Positions 6,815 through 15,702 of a stretch of 34,155 bases of DNA are shown here, piece after piece. A model generated the notes under the pieces. The model had not been told where the DNA came from. It did no database searches and worked only from the letters and a program-made list of their open reading frames with translations. Origin of the DNA: CAYJAY01 sp964368445 (GTDB lineage: Bacteria; Bacillota; Clostridia; Oscillospirales; Ruminococcaceae). Each line of letters begins with the position of its first letter. The stretch's first letter is position 1. The DNA is taken from assembly GCA_964368445.1 (NCBI GenBank), contig CAYJAY010000026.1, positions 1-34,155 on the forward strand, in the 5' to 3' direction. A program made the translations under genes and the position numbers.

Positions 6815-8440
6815 AACGGAGCGGAAATAGTTATAAAATGTCTTGAACAAGAAAAGATATCTCGTATATTCGGCTATGCCGGGGCTACGATATGTCACCT
6901 TGCGGCAGCGCTTAAAGAATCGGATAAGATAGAATATACCCTTGTGCGAAACGAACAAAATGCCGGACACATGGCGTCGGGATACGGTCGTGTTAGTGGT
7001 TCGGTTGGCGTGTGCATGGTTACAAGTGGCCCCGGGGCAACAAACCTTATCACAGGCATAGCGACAGCACACCTAGATTCAATTCCGCTTGTCGCGATAA
7101 CGGGGCAAGCGCCAAGCAACCTTTTAGGGCGCGACATCTTTCAAGAAGTCGATATAACGGGAGCTATTGCTCCGTTTTCAAAACATAGCTATCTCGTTAA
7201 AGATGTAAACGAGATACCGAGAATTATAAAAGAAGCTTTTTATATAGCAAGCACAGGAAGGCCTGGAGCGGTTTTAATTGACATTCCAAGCGATATCCAA
7301 GCCCAAAAGTTTAGCGGAAAGTTTTCCTATCCGGACGAAGTCAACATACGCGGATATCGCCCGAGCGACAAAGGAAACGACCTTCAAATTCGCAAGGTGG
7401 TCGAGGCTATCTCTCGCTCTAAACGTCCGGTAATATGTGCCGGCGGCGGAATTGTGTTGAGCAAAGCCGGAGAGGAACTTGAAAAGTTCGCAACCGAAGC
7501 GAATATTCCGGTTGTCACGACGATGATGGGTCTTTCGCTTCTTGAAACATACCATCCGTTAAACTTTGGAATGGTGGGCGCACACGGAAACGGAACGGCG
7601 AACATAGCACTAGCTAAATCCGACCTTGTTATCTTTATCGGCGCAAGGGTGTCGGACAGGGCTATAGTTTCCCCCGAAACGGTGCCCGAAAGAACCGCCA
7701 CGATACATATCGATATCGACCCTGCCGAGATAGGCAAAAACATGAGGACACATGTCCCTGTCGTCGGCGAAATCAAGACTATTTTAAACCAACTTATTCC
7801 GCTTGAACCGAAAGCAGACAGCGAACAGTGGATATCCGAAATGCAGGAAATTCGCAAAAAGCGACTTGTGCGCGAGCTTAAAAGCCAAGAGGGATATGTT
7901 TTCCCGCCGTCGTTTTTGCGCCTTCTCGGATCAAAACTATCTGAAAATCCCATTATCTCGGTTGACGTTGGGCAAAACCAGCTGATGACCTGTCGACATC
8001 TTTCGATTAAACAGGGAGCAAGAATTTTGACAACGGGGGGACTAGGCACAATGGGTTACGCAATTCCTGCCGGAATTGGGGCGCACATAGCCGACAGAAC
8101 ACGCCAAAACCTCGTAATCTGTGGCGACGGTTCGTTCCAGATGTCGATGAATGAACTTTCTGCGATGTGTGCCGAAAAAACCAATATCAAGGTGGTTATC
8201 TTTGAAAACACAACTCTCGGGCTTGTTCGCCAGATACAGGACAAATCTTTCGGCGGAGCTTTTGGGGTTAGCCTTGTCGGCTCGCCGAATTTTCAAACGA
8301 TAGCGAACGCATATGGCATTGAAAACGCATATATAAGCGACGAAGACGAGATGGAAACCGCAATTGACAAGATGCTAGGTTCAAGCGGAAACTATATCTT
8401 GATAGTCCGTGTCCACCCCGAAGTTTGCACGACCGATTAG
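6812..8440 (+). CDS. ilvB: Acetolactate synthase large (catalytic) subunit
   Basis: Catalyses ThDP-dependent condensation of pyruvate with pyruvate or 2-oxobutyrate, the first common step to valine, leucine and isoleucine. Visible motifs include the catalytic glutamate in RNEQNAGHMASGYGR, the binding segment TSGPGATNLITGIATAHLDSIPLVAITGQ, the FAD/central domain (VICAGGGI, IGARVSDR, IDIDPAEIGKN), and the ThDP/Mg motif GDGSFQMSMNEL followed by FENTTLGLVRQIQ. The usual GYPGG near the N-terminus reads GYAGA, and the classic NN after GDG is EN. With the ATT start at 6812 the protein is 542 aa, normal for the family; starting at TTG 6755 would add 19 residues from leader sequence. It is first in the ilvB-ilvN-ilvC-ilvD operon. 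Other ThDP enzymes are unlikely given the adjacent regulatory subunit. Confidence 0.92.
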   Translation: MNGAEIVIKCLEQEKISRIFGYAGATICHLAAALKESDKIEYTLVRNEQNAGHMASGYGRVSGSVGVCMVTSGPGATNLITGIATAHLDSIPLVAITGQAPSNLLGRDIFQEVDITGAIAPFSKHSYLVKDVNEIPRIIKEAFYIASTGRPGAVLIDIPSDIQAQKFSGKFSYPDEVNIRGYRPSDKGNDLQIRKVVEAISRSKRPVICAGGGIVLSKAGEELEKFATEANIPVVTTMMGLSLLETYHPLNFGMVGAHGNGTANIALAKSDLVIFIGARVSDRAIVSPETVPERTATIHIDIDPAEIGKNMRTHVPVVGEIKTILNQLIPLEPKADSEQWISEMQEIRKKRLVRELKSQEGYVFPPSFLRLLGSKLSENPIISVDVGQNQLMTCRHLSIKQGARILTTGGLGTMGYAIPAGIGAHIADRTRQNLVICGDGSFQMSMNELSAMCAEKTNIKVVIFENTTLGLVRQIQDKSFGGAFGVSLVGSPNFQTIANAYGIENAYISDEDEMETAIDKMLGSSGNYILIVRVHPEVCTTD

Positions 8441-8457
8441 AGAATGGGAGGCAGGTT

Positions 8458-8943
8458 ATGAAAAAAACAATATCGGTTTTGGTTGAGAACAAGGCCGGAG
8501 TTTTAAACAGAATAACGGGGCTTTTTTCGCGCCGTGCTTTTAACATAGACAGCCTTGCTGTCGGCGTGACCGACGATCCAACCGTTTCGCGAATAACAAT
8601 TATAGTGGATAGCGGAAACAGCGTTGTAGACCAAGTCGAAAAGCAACTTAACAAACTTATCGAAGTTATAAAGGTTAGAACGCTAGACGACAGCAACACA
8701 ATAGGTCGAGAACTCATGCTTATCAAGGTTGGCGCAAACGTCAAGGCTCGCCAAGAGATTTTGACTATCTGTGAGATAATGTCGGCTAAAGTTTGCGACG
8801 TAACTCCGACCACCATGACGCTTGAAATCTCCGAAACCACCGAAAAGCTTAACGACTTTGAAACACTTTTAAAGCCGTATAATATTTTGGAGGTTGTAAG
8901 AACGGGGCTTATAGCGGTTCAAAAAGGAAACGGAAAGATATAA
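8458..8943 (+). CDS. ilvN: Acetolactate synthase small (regulatory) subunit
   Basis: A 161-aa regulatory partner of the large subunit. It carries an N-terminal ACT domain (TISVLVENKAGVLNRITGLFSRR, about residues 4-75), which in this family binds valine for feedback inhibition. A C-terminal small-subunit domain follows (REILTICEIMSAKVCDV and onward). I chose the ATG at 8458 because GGGAGG lies 6 bases upstream; a longer frame beginning inside ilvB is not needed. It starts 17 bases after the ilvB stop, so the two subunits are made together. Length matches the IlvN/IlvH family. Confidence 0.94.
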   Translation: MKKTISVLVENKAGVLNRITGLFSRRAFNIDSLAVGVTDDPTVSRITIIVDSGNSVVDQVEKQLNKLIEVIKVRTLDDSNTIGRELMLIKVGANVKARQEILTICEIMSAKVCDVTPTTMTLEISETTEKLNDFETLLKPYNILEVVRTGLIAVQKGNGKI

Positions 8944-8991
8944 AGATATTTAAAATAAATATAACAACAATTTCAAGGAGAACAGACAACT

Positions 8992-10011
8992 ATGGCAAAG
9001 ATGTATTACGCAAAAGATTGTAACATTGATTTTCTTAAAGGGAAAAAAATAGCGATAATCGGTTATGGTTCGCAAGGCCACGCCCACGCTTTAAATCTTC
9101 GTGATTCTGGTCTTGATGTAATAATCGGACTTTACAAAGGCGGCAAAAGCTGGCCTGTTGCAGAGAAGGACGGATTTTCGGTCATGACAACGGCGGAAGC
9201 AACGAAACTGGCCGACATCATCATGATCTTGATTAACGACGAACGTCAAGCGGATATGTATGCAAAAGATATAGCTCCAAACCTCACCTCGGGCAAAGCG
9301 CTAATGTTCGCCCATGGCTTTAGTATATTATATAAACAGATTGTTCCCCCGGCCGATGTTGATGTTTTGATGATTGCTCCAAAAGGCCCCGGCCACACGG
9401 TAAGAAGCCAGTTTGTTGCCGGAAAAGGCGTTCCAGGTCTTATCGCTGTCGAGCAAAACGCTTCGGGAAAAGCGTATGAAATCGGTCTTGCATATGCGGC
9501 CGGTGTTGGTTGCGCAAGGGGCGGAGTTATGGAAACGACATTTAAAGACGAAACCGAAACCGACCTTTTTGGCGAACAAGCAATAATTTGTGGCGGCGTG
9601 GTTGATCTTATGAGAATGGGATTTGAAACGCTTGTCGAAGCGGGATATGACCCTGAAAATGCATATTTTGAATGTGTCCACGAGATGAAACTCATAATCG
9701 ACCTTGTAAACAAAGGCGGTATCTCGATGATGAACTATTCGATTTCGGACACGGCGGAATATGGCGAATATGTTTCGGGTCCTCGCGTGCTTCCGTATGA
9801 AGAGACCAAAAAGAACATGAAAGCTGTTCTAACCGACATTCAAAACGGAACGTTTGCAAGTAACTGGATAGCAGAAAACAGGAACGGCAGATGTTTCTTT
9901 AATGCAACTCGCCGAATGGCTACGGAACACCAAGTCGAAAAAGTTGGCGCACAACTTCGCAAAAATATGCTTTGGGGAGACGACACAAACCCCGACACGG
10001 CGAGTAATTAG
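8992..10011 (+). CDS. ilvC: Ketol-acid reductoisomerase (class I)
   Basis: Converts acetolactate or acetohydroxybutyrate to the dihydroxy acid using a nicotinamide cofactor and Mg. The 339-aa length and single knotted C-terminal domain mark class I. Seen: Rossmann motif IIGYGSQGHAHALNLRDSG (22-40), APKGPGHTVRSQF, and metal ligands in DLFGEQAIICGG and ECVHEMKLIIDL. The cofactor loop after the second strand reads GLYKGGKSW (46-54). The commonest NADPH-type pattern is GLRxGSxSW, so the Arg and the first Ser that usually contact the 2'-phosphate are replaced by Tyr48 and Gly51. AAGGAGAA precedes the ATG, 48 bases after ilvN, in the same operon. Confidence 0.96.
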   Translation: MAKMYYAKDCNIDFLKGKKIAIIGYGSQGHAHALNLRDSGLDVIIGLYKGGKSWPVAEKDGFSVMTTAEATKLADIIMILINDERQADMYAKDIAPNLTSGKALMFAHGFSILYKQIVPPADVDVLMIAPKGPGHTVRSQFVAGKGVPGLIAVEQNASGKAYEIGLAYAAGVGCARGGVMETTFKDETETDLFGEQAIICGGVVDLMRMGFETLVEAGYDPENAYFECVHEMKLIIDLVNKGGISMMNYSISDTAEYGEYVSGPRVLPYEETKKNMKAVLTDIQNGTFASNWIAENRNGRCFFNATRRMATEHQVEKVGAQLRKNMLWGDDTNPDTASN

Positions 10012-10029
10012 TTTATACAATAATATAGT

Positions 10030-10099
10030 GTAGGGACAAGGCTTGCCCTTATAAAAAAAGATATTTTTCAATTCGGACAACCGCAAGGGTTGTCCCTAC
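10030..10099. repeat. GTAGGGACAA inverted-repeat element between ilvC and ilvD
   Basis: GTAGGGACAA (10030-10039) and its exact complement TTGTCCCTAC (10090-10099) bound a 70-base element with internal dyads (GGCTTGCC; ACAACCGCAAGGGTTGT). It has no T-tract and lies inside the ilv operon, so it more likely tunes mRNA stability or is an inserted dispersed repeat than a terminator. A related sequence lies at 4906. Confidence 0.65.
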
Positions 10100-10125
10100 T
10101 TTTATACTGAAAAGGATATGATTTT

Positions 10126-11787
10126 ATGATTAGCCACAACATAACAAAAGGAATTGAACGTGCTCCAAATCGATCGTTGCTTTATGCTTTGGGCTTAACA
10201 AAAGAGGAACTCGAACGCCCTTTGATTGGCGTTGTCAATTCGTATAACGAAATAGTTCCGGGACACATACATCTAGACAAGATAACCGAAGCGGTCAAAA
10301 AAGGAATTCTCATGTCGGGGGGCACCCCCATCGAGTTTCCTGCCATAGCGGTTTGTGACGGAATTGCGATGGGACACACCGGCATGAAATATTCCCTTTG
10401 CACAAGGGAATTGATAGCCGATTCGACTGAGGCAATGGCTATTGCCCACCAGTTTGACGGCCTTGTTATGATTCCGAACTGTGATAAAAACGTTCCGGGC
10501 CTTTTGATGGCGGCGGCACGGATAAACATTCCGACAATCTTTGTGTCGGGTGGTCCTATGATGTCGGGAATTTTGAACGACGGCAGCCGCAAAAGCCTTT
10601 CAAACATGTTCGAAGCGGTGGGTTCTTTTAAAGCCGGAAAGATGTGCGAAGCCGAAGTTGAAGAGTTTGAAAACAATGTCTGTCCGACCTGTGGCTCTTG
10701 TTCCGGAATGTTTACCGCAAACTCGATGAACTGTTTAACCGAAGCTATCGGGATGGGGCTTCGCGGAAACGGAACTGTTCCGGCGGTTAATTCGGCGCGA
10801 ATTCGTCTTGCAAAACAAGCCGGTGCAAAGATACTTGAACTTGTCCAAAAAGACATTAAGCCAAAAGATATAATGACAAAAAAAGCGTTCCACAATGCCG
10901 AAACAATCGACATGGCGCTTGGTTGTTCGACAAACACAATGCTCCATCTTCCGGCCATTGCCCACGAATGTGGCATTAGACTAGGCCTTGACGAGTCGAA
11001 CCAAATCTCGCAAAACACACCGAATCTTTGTCATCTCGCCCCCGCAGGCGAAACGTTTATGGAGGACCTCGACCGCGCCGGTGGTGTGTACGCCGTTATG
11101 GTGGAGCTTTGCAAAAAAGATCTTTTGCACACCGACATAGTAACGTGTACGGGAAAAACGGTTAAAGAGAATTTACAGGGGGTTTCAAACCTTAATCAAG
11201 AGGTTATAAGACCTATAGACAACCCATATTCAAAAAATGGCGGAATAGCCGTTTTAAAGGGAAACCTTGCGCTAGATGGTTGTGTCGTCAAACAGTCTGC
11301 CGTAGCGGATGAGATGATGTCGCACAAAGGACCTGCGCGCGTGTTCGATTGTGAAGAGGACGCAATTTCCTCTATTTATGGTGGAAATATAGAAAAAGGC
11401 GACGTCATAGTTATTCGATATGAAGGGCCAAAGGGCGGACCCGGAATGCGCGAGATGCTAAACCCGACATCGGCGATAGCCGGAATGGGGCTTGATAAAG
11501 ATGTTGCGCTCATAACAGACGGGCGTTTCTCGGGAGCGACACGGGGCGCGTCAATCGGGCACGTTTCTCCCGAAGCTGCCGCCGGCGGCAACATTGCTTT
11601 TGTTCAAGAGGGCGACATCATATCAATTGATATAAAAAACCACAGCATCAACATAGAGGTTTCGGACGAGGTTTTGGCCGAACGTCAAAAAGCTTGGGTT
11701 TGTCCCGAGCCCAAAATTAAGACGGGATATCTTGCGAGATACGCAAAACTTGTGACATCGGCGGATAGGGGAGCTGTGCTTGAATAG
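10126..11787 (+). CDS. ilvD: Dihydroxy-acid dehydratase
   Basis: Dehydrates the dihydroxy acids made by ketol-acid reductoisomerase to the keto acids for valine and isoleucine. The protein is 553 aa, typical length. Iron-sulfur and Mg motifs are clear: AVCDGIAMGHTGMKYSL (near residue 78), PNCDKNVPGLLMAA (near 122) and CPTCGSCSGMFTANSMNC (near 190). The C-terminal catalytic serine region is FSGATRGASIGHVSPEAA (about 465). AAAGGA precedes the ATG. It is last in the operon and is followed 22 bases later by a strong terminator. Edd-type dehydratases share the fold, but the operon makes IlvD secure. Confidence 0.96.
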   Translation: MISHNITKGIERAPNRSLLYALGLTKEELERPLIGVVNSYNEIVPGHIHLDKITEAVKKGILMSGGTPIEFPAIAVCDGIAMGHTGMKYSLCTRELIADSTEAMAIAHQFDGLVMIPNCDKNVPGLLMAAARINIPTIFVSGGPMMSGILNDGSRKSLSNMFEAVGSFKAGKMCEAEVEEFENNVCPTCGSCSGMFTANSMNCLTEAIGMGLRGNGTVPAVNSARIRLAKQAGAKILELVQKDIKPKDIMTKKAFHNAETIDMALGCSTNTMLHLPAIAHECGIRLGLDESNQISQNTPNLCHLAPAGETFMEDLDRAGGVYAVMVELCKKDLLHTDIVTCTGKTVKENLQGVSNLNQEVIRPIDNPYSKNGGIAVLKGNLALDGCVVKQSAVADEMMSHKGPARVFDCEEDAISSIYGGNIEKGDVIVIRYEGPKGGPGMREMLNPTSAIAGMGLDKDVALITDGRFSGATRGASIGHVSPEAAAGGNIAFVQEGDIISIDIKNHSINIEVSDEVLAERQKAWVCPEPKIKTGYLARYAKLVTSADRGAVLE

Positions 11788-11809
11788 CTTTCAAATTTAA
11801 ATCAAAATT

Positions 11810-11855
11810 AAACTGCTTGCAAAAGAGAATTTAGACATCTTTGCAAGCAGTTTTT
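11810..11855 (+). terminator. Terminator of the ilv operon
   Basis: AAACTGCTTGCAAA and TTTGCAAGCAGTTT form a perfect 14-bp stem around a 16-base loop, ending in a T-tract. Together with the promoter at 6622 it delimits the ilv transcript. Confidence 0.92.
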
Positions 11856-11995
11856 ATGAACGGGTGTGGATAAAGACGTTGATTGTTTTTTTTTCACTCC
11901 CTTATAATCGTTAATTGTTGTTGATATAATTTGTAAAACAATATATAATAATTACGGCTTAGTTTCTAGTTCGTTGATTGGTGGTTAATTTCAAG

Positions 11996-13672
11996 ATGTT
12001 GATCAAAAATGGTTTGTTGAATATAAAAAAAATTATAGCGAATTTTAGCGAAAAAAAGAAACAAACTGTTTCGGGATTTAACGCTACTCAAAAGTTTTTG
12101 TTTAATTCGTTTCATCTTTTACTTTCGCTTTACATAACGTTGACACAGTTTTCGCTCGTTATATTTGATTTAATACCGCATGTGTTGTTGGCTGTGTCAA
12201 GCGTTGTTTTGTTTTTCGTGGTGTACATTGGGCTTTTTTATCTTTGTGATGCAATCGGGAAAATTTCTATTTATTATACGCCCGAAAGAAAAAAGTTTGA
12301 TTTTAAGTTTGCGTTAATTGTTTTTTTAGTTGTTGAAGTTGTCGTTATGCTTTTGTTTTTTTCCGAAACGCCAGGCAGAGCATACCCCGACACTAGAACA
12401 CATTGGCGACAGATAACAACGGGTGTTTTTGATGATTGGCATCCGGCTATATACACATTTACGTTATTATTGATAACAAAGATAAAGTTTGATTACACCG
12501 CAATTTTATTTGTACAATGCGTTGTTTTTGGAATAGCTGTCGCATATCTTTTGGCAACGATTGAGCGTTTTGGCATATCAAAAAAGATAATCTATGGGAT
12601 TTTGGCGCTCACGCTTATTAATCAAAATACACATGTTATGTTGATGACCGCAATTAAAGACACTGCGTTTTCGTTGACGCTTGTTTTTTTGGCAACATAT
12701 CTTATAAATATCTATTACAGCGAGGGCGAATGGCTTAAAAAACCGCTGAACATAATAGCTTTTTGCTTGGCCTTAACCTACGCTACTTTAATTCGACATA
12801 ACGGATTGTTGTTCACAGTTCCTTTGGTGATTATACTTTTATTGTTTTTTGAAAAATGCCGCAAACAATCGGTTTGTTGTATAGCAATTGTGCTAATGAT
12901 GATTGCGCTTGTGCGAGGCCCGTTATATTCAGCGTTTGACGTTCAAAAGGACTTGCACCAACATCAAACATCTTCTGAAATTATCGGAATGCCAATGACA
13001 ATTCTAGCCGATATTATGGTCACAAACGCCGAGGCTCTCGACCCCGAAGCGAAAGAATTTTTGAACCTTGCAACGAGCGAACAAGGTTGGATCGATATGT
13101 ATGAAAAGGGTTCTTTTAATTCGGTTAAGTTTAGAGAAGACCTTGTCCATATTTGGCTCTACACCGATAATATAGATATTTTTAGAATGACGATTAAAAG
13201 CGCATTAAACGCTATGACGATAGCGATTAATGCGGTAATTGAACTAACCGACATGGTTTGGGCAACGACCGGTACGCCCGAGGGGAGTTTGGATTTTGAA
13301 ACATCATTTTTTGACGTTCGTACATATCCCGAAATAGCAATTCCGCTTGACTTGAACACACCTGTACAACAAACAGCAAAAGGTATTTACAACATGGTGT
13401 TTGAGTTTGTTCCAAATTTTTTATACGAAGCATTGTCTTTTCTTGGGATACATTTTCTTGTAATTATGATATTCGGATTTTATGCTTGCAGTCCAAAGTA
13501 CAACAAAAAAAGTGTCAAAGCTTTATTGTTTGTCCTTCCGATTATACTGTATAACGTCGGCACAATGGTTGTGCTTTGCGGAAATGACTATCGTTTTTTT
13601 CATTTTAATCTTTTGTTGTCTGCTCCGCTTGTGTTGGTGTTTATTGCGAAAGAAAAGAGAACAAAAACATAG
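11996..13672 (+). CDS. Polytopic membrane protein, GT-C/DUF6020-like, copy 1
   Basis: A 558-aa integral membrane protein with about a dozen hydrophobic helices. After the third or fourth helix an outward loop reads PGRAYPDTRTHWRQITTG, followed by DDWHPAIYT; the acidic residue in the first large loop plus the HP motif recalls GT-C glycosyltransferases and the DUF6020 family, but this is by resemblance only. A long polar segment (about 310-460) precedes the last helices (DYRFFHFNLLLSAPLV). The ATG at 11996 has GGTGG 11 bases upstream, the same arrangement as copy 2; a TTG at 11978 would add six residues. It is followed 36 bases later by its paralogue. A lipid-linked sugar or cell-envelope role would fit the fold. 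No partner gene for that is present. Confidence 0.75.
   Translation: MLIKNGLLNIKKIIANFSEKKKQTVSGFNATQKFLFNSFHLLLSLYITLTQFSLVIFDLIPHVLLAVSSVVLFFVVYIGLFYLCDAIGKISIYYTPERKKFDFKFALIVFLVVEVVVMLLFFSETPGRAYPDTRTHWRQITTGVFDDWHPAIYTFTLLLITKIKFDYTAILFVQCVVFGIAVAYLLATIERFGISKKIIYGILALTLINQNTHVMLMTAIKDTAFSLTLVFLATYLINIYYSEGEWLKKPLNIIAFCLALTYATLIRHNGLLFTVPLVIILLLFFEKCRKQSVCCIAIVLMMIALVRGPLYSAFDVQKDLHQHQTSSEIIGMPMTILADIMVTNAEALDPEAKEFLNLATSEQGWIDMYEKGSFNSVKFREDLVHIWLYTDNIDIFRMTIKSALNAMTIAINAVIELTDMVWATTGTPEGSLDFETSFFDVRTYPEIAIPLDLNTPVQQTAKGIYNMVFEFVPNFLYEALSFLGIHFLVIMIFGFYACSPKYNKKSVKALLFVLPIILYNVGTMVVLCGNDYRFFHFNLLLSAPLVLVFIAKEKRTKT
12059..12325 (+). repeat. 267-bp direct repeat, copy 1 (identical to 13772-14038)
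   Basis: Every base from 12059 to 12325 matches 13772-14038 (offset 1713), covering about 89 codons of the N-terminal helices of both paralogues. Sequence outside the block diverges clearly at both edges, so the identity points to recent gene conversion. Confidence 0.95.
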
Positions 13673-13708
13673 CTGAACAAAACTTAAAGACTGGTGGCAG
13701 AAAATTTT

Positions 13709-15352
13709 ATGGAAACAAAAAAAATATATTTGGGTTTTAAAAAGATAATAAATGACTTTAGCGAAAGCAAAAAACAAACTGTTTCGGGATTTAACGCTAC
13801 TCAAAAGTTTTTGTTTAATTCGTTTCATCTTTTACTTTCGCTTTACATAACGTTGACACAGTTTTCGCTCGTTATATTTGATTTAATACCGCATGTGTTG
13901 TTGGCTGTGTCAAGCGTTGTTTTGTTTTTCGTGGTGTACATTGGGCTTTTTTATCTTTGTGATGCAATCGGGAAAATTTCTATTTATTATACGCCCGAAA
14001 GAAAAAAGTTTGATTTTAAGTTTGCGTTAATTGTTTTTCTTGTTGTTGAAGCTGTCGTTATGCTTTTGTTTTTAGCGGAATTCCCCGGAACAACCAACAC
14101 AGATTTTGAATCGCAATGGAAACAAATCGAGACACTCACGATTGACGATTGGCACCCGGCTATACATACTTTAACAATGCTACTCATAACGACGGTGGTC
14201 GACAGCTATGCCGCAGTTATCTTTGTTCAATTTGTGCTTTTTGGCGTGGGGGTATCGTATCTTTTAACAACACTCGAAGCGTGGGGGATATCAAGAAAAC
14301 TGCTTTATGCTGTTTTGGCGTTAACCGTTGTCAATCAAAACAACCATATAATTTTGACTATAGCGTTAAAAGACACAGCCTTATCGCTTACATTGTTGTT
14401 TTTAGCAACACATTTAATAAACATATACCTAAGCGAGGGCGAATGGTTAAAGCGTAAGTCTAATATATTTGGATTTAGTTTGTTGCTTACATACGCAACA
14501 CTCGTTCGACACAACGCTATGCTATTTACATTTTCAGCGTTAGCGGTTCTTTTATTGTTGTTTAAAAAACAAACAAAACAGGTGATAGCTTGTGTTGTCA
14601 TAATTATAGCTTTAATAGGATTTGTACGAGGACCATTATATTCTGTTTTCGATGTGAGGTCGGTTGAATACCAAACAAGTTCAGAAATTATTGGACTTCC
14701 GATGACGATTTTGGGCGACATAATGGTCACAAATGCAAACGCACTCACGCTTGAAGCAAAAGAGTTTTTAAACGTTGCGACGAGTGACCAAGGTTGGATA
14801 GACCTTTACACTAAAGGTTCGTTTAACTCGATAAAGTTTAGCCCCGATGTTTTGCATATTTGGCTTTATACCGACGCTTTAGACATAACTAAAATGGCGA
14901 TACAAAGTAGCCTTAACGCGACGACTATTGCTGTAGATGCTGTAATAGAACTTACCGACATGGTGTGGAAAACGACAGATGTTCCGGAAGGACGGCTAAC
15001 GTTTGACACGTTTTCAAAAAGTCACGAGATTGTAACCACACACGCGAAGCTACCCGAAACAGTTCAAGTGACAGCTCAAAATTTATATAATGCAGTTTTT
15101 GCGTTTGTGCCCAACTTTGTTCAAGAAGCCCTTTCTTTTTTAGGAATTCATTTTTTAATGATTATGGTTTTTGGTTTTTTTGCTTGCAAACAAAAGGGCA
15201 TGAAAGCGCTGTTGCTTGTGCTTCCGATTATATTGTATAATATCGGAACTATGGTGGTTCTTTGCGGAAACGATTATCGTTTTTTCCATTTCAATCTTTT
15301 GTTGTCTGCGCCGTTTGTTGTTGTTTTTTTGGCAAAACAAAAGCCACAATAA
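13709..15352 (+). CDS. Polytopic membrane protein, GT-C/DUF6020-like, copy 2
   Basis: A 547-aa paralogue of the preceding gene, collinear over its full length. It keeps the loop motif (PGTTNTDFESQWKQIETLTIDDWHPAIHT), the conserved SSEIIG(M/L)PMTIL segment, the VHIWLYTD-like segment and the C-terminal GNDYRFFHFNLLLSAP. The N-terminal about 89 codons are DNA-identical to copy 1, while the rest is only moderately similar. The ATG at 13709 has GGTGG 11 bases upstream, as in copy 1; a GTG at 13694 would add five residues. The first residues before the identical block differ (METKKIYLGF versus MLIKNGLLNI). The pair probably forms one transcription unit ending near the hairpins at 15446-15492. Confidence 0.75.
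   Translation: METKKIYLGFKKIINDFSESKKQTVSGFNATQKFLFNSFHLLLSLYITLTQFSLVIFDLIPHVLLAVSSVVLFFVVYIGLFYLCDAIGKISIYYTPERKKFDFKFALIVFLVVEAVVMLLFLAEFPGTTNTDFESQWKQIETLTIDDWHPAIHTLTMLLITTVVDSYAAVIFVQFVLFGVGVSYLLTTLEAWGISRKLLYAVLALTVVNQNNHIILTIALKDTALSLTLLFLATHLINIYLSEGEWLKRKSNIFGFSLLLTYATLVRHNAMLFTFSALAVLLLLFKKQTKQVIACVVIIIALIGFVRGPLYSVFDVRSVEYQTSSEIIGLPMTILGDIMVTNANALTLEAKEFLNVATSDQGWIDLYTKGSFNSIKFSPDVLHIWLYTDALDITKMAIQSSLNATTIAVDAVIELTDMVWKTTDVPEGRLTFDTFSKSHEIVTTHAKLPETVQVTAQNLYNAVFAFVPNFVQEALSFLGIHFLMIMVFGFFACKQKGMKALLLVLPIILYNIGTMVVLCGNDYRFFHFNLLLSAPFVVVFLAKQKPQ
13772..14038 (+). repeat. 267-bp direct repeat, copy 2 (identical to 12059-12325)
   Basis: Second copy of the identical block. The first differences lie at 13771 (A versus G) on the left and 14039 (C versus T) on the right, after which silent and replacement changes accumulate. 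Confidence 0.95.
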
Positions 15353-15413
15353 ATGTCTCGACAACATCAAAGAATTAAAAGACAGAATTAGTTAGTATAT
15401 CTGTTTAACAAAA

Positions 15414-15702
15414 CTAGGGGCTGTGAAGAAATTGTCATAATGCACAAAAGTCACAGGGGGCGATTCATTCATGATCGCCCCCTGTGACTTTTATAAATAA
15501 AAAGTTTATATGATAATTTTTCGCTTACCCTCTCAGTCAATCCGAGATTGACAGCTCTCCCTATATTGAAAACCAAAGGTTTTCAAATTGGAGAGACTGC
15601 ACGAAGTGACTGAGAGGGGTTTGATAAACTTTCGAATGATATCGCATTCTATATTCTTTTGTCAATTTGACGAATTTTGCTCCATTTCGTCACAGCTCCT
15701 AG
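15414..15702. mobile_element. Foldback, MITE-like element with nested hairpins
   Basis: The 289-bp element is bounded by 19-base terminal inverted repeats, CTAGGGGCTGTGAAGAAAT on the left and the complement of CTAGGAGCTGTGACGAAAT on the right (17 of 19 identical). Inside are a near-perfect 22-bp hairpin (15446-15467 with 15471-15492, core GTCACAGGGGGCGAT), AAAGTTTAT/ATAAACTTT (15501, 15624), and CCCTCTCAGTCA/TGACTGAGAGGG (15528, 15607) enclosing smaller stems. No ORF for a transposase is present and I see no target-site duplication. The first hairpin may also terminate the paralogue transcript. Similar CCCTCTCAGTCA structures are common dispersed repeats in Clostridia, from memory. Confidence 0.7.

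Noticed and set aside
7384..8049. Long minus-strand ORF within ilvB (221 codons)
   Set aside because: Shadow of a conserved enzyme on the other strand; no recognisable domain.
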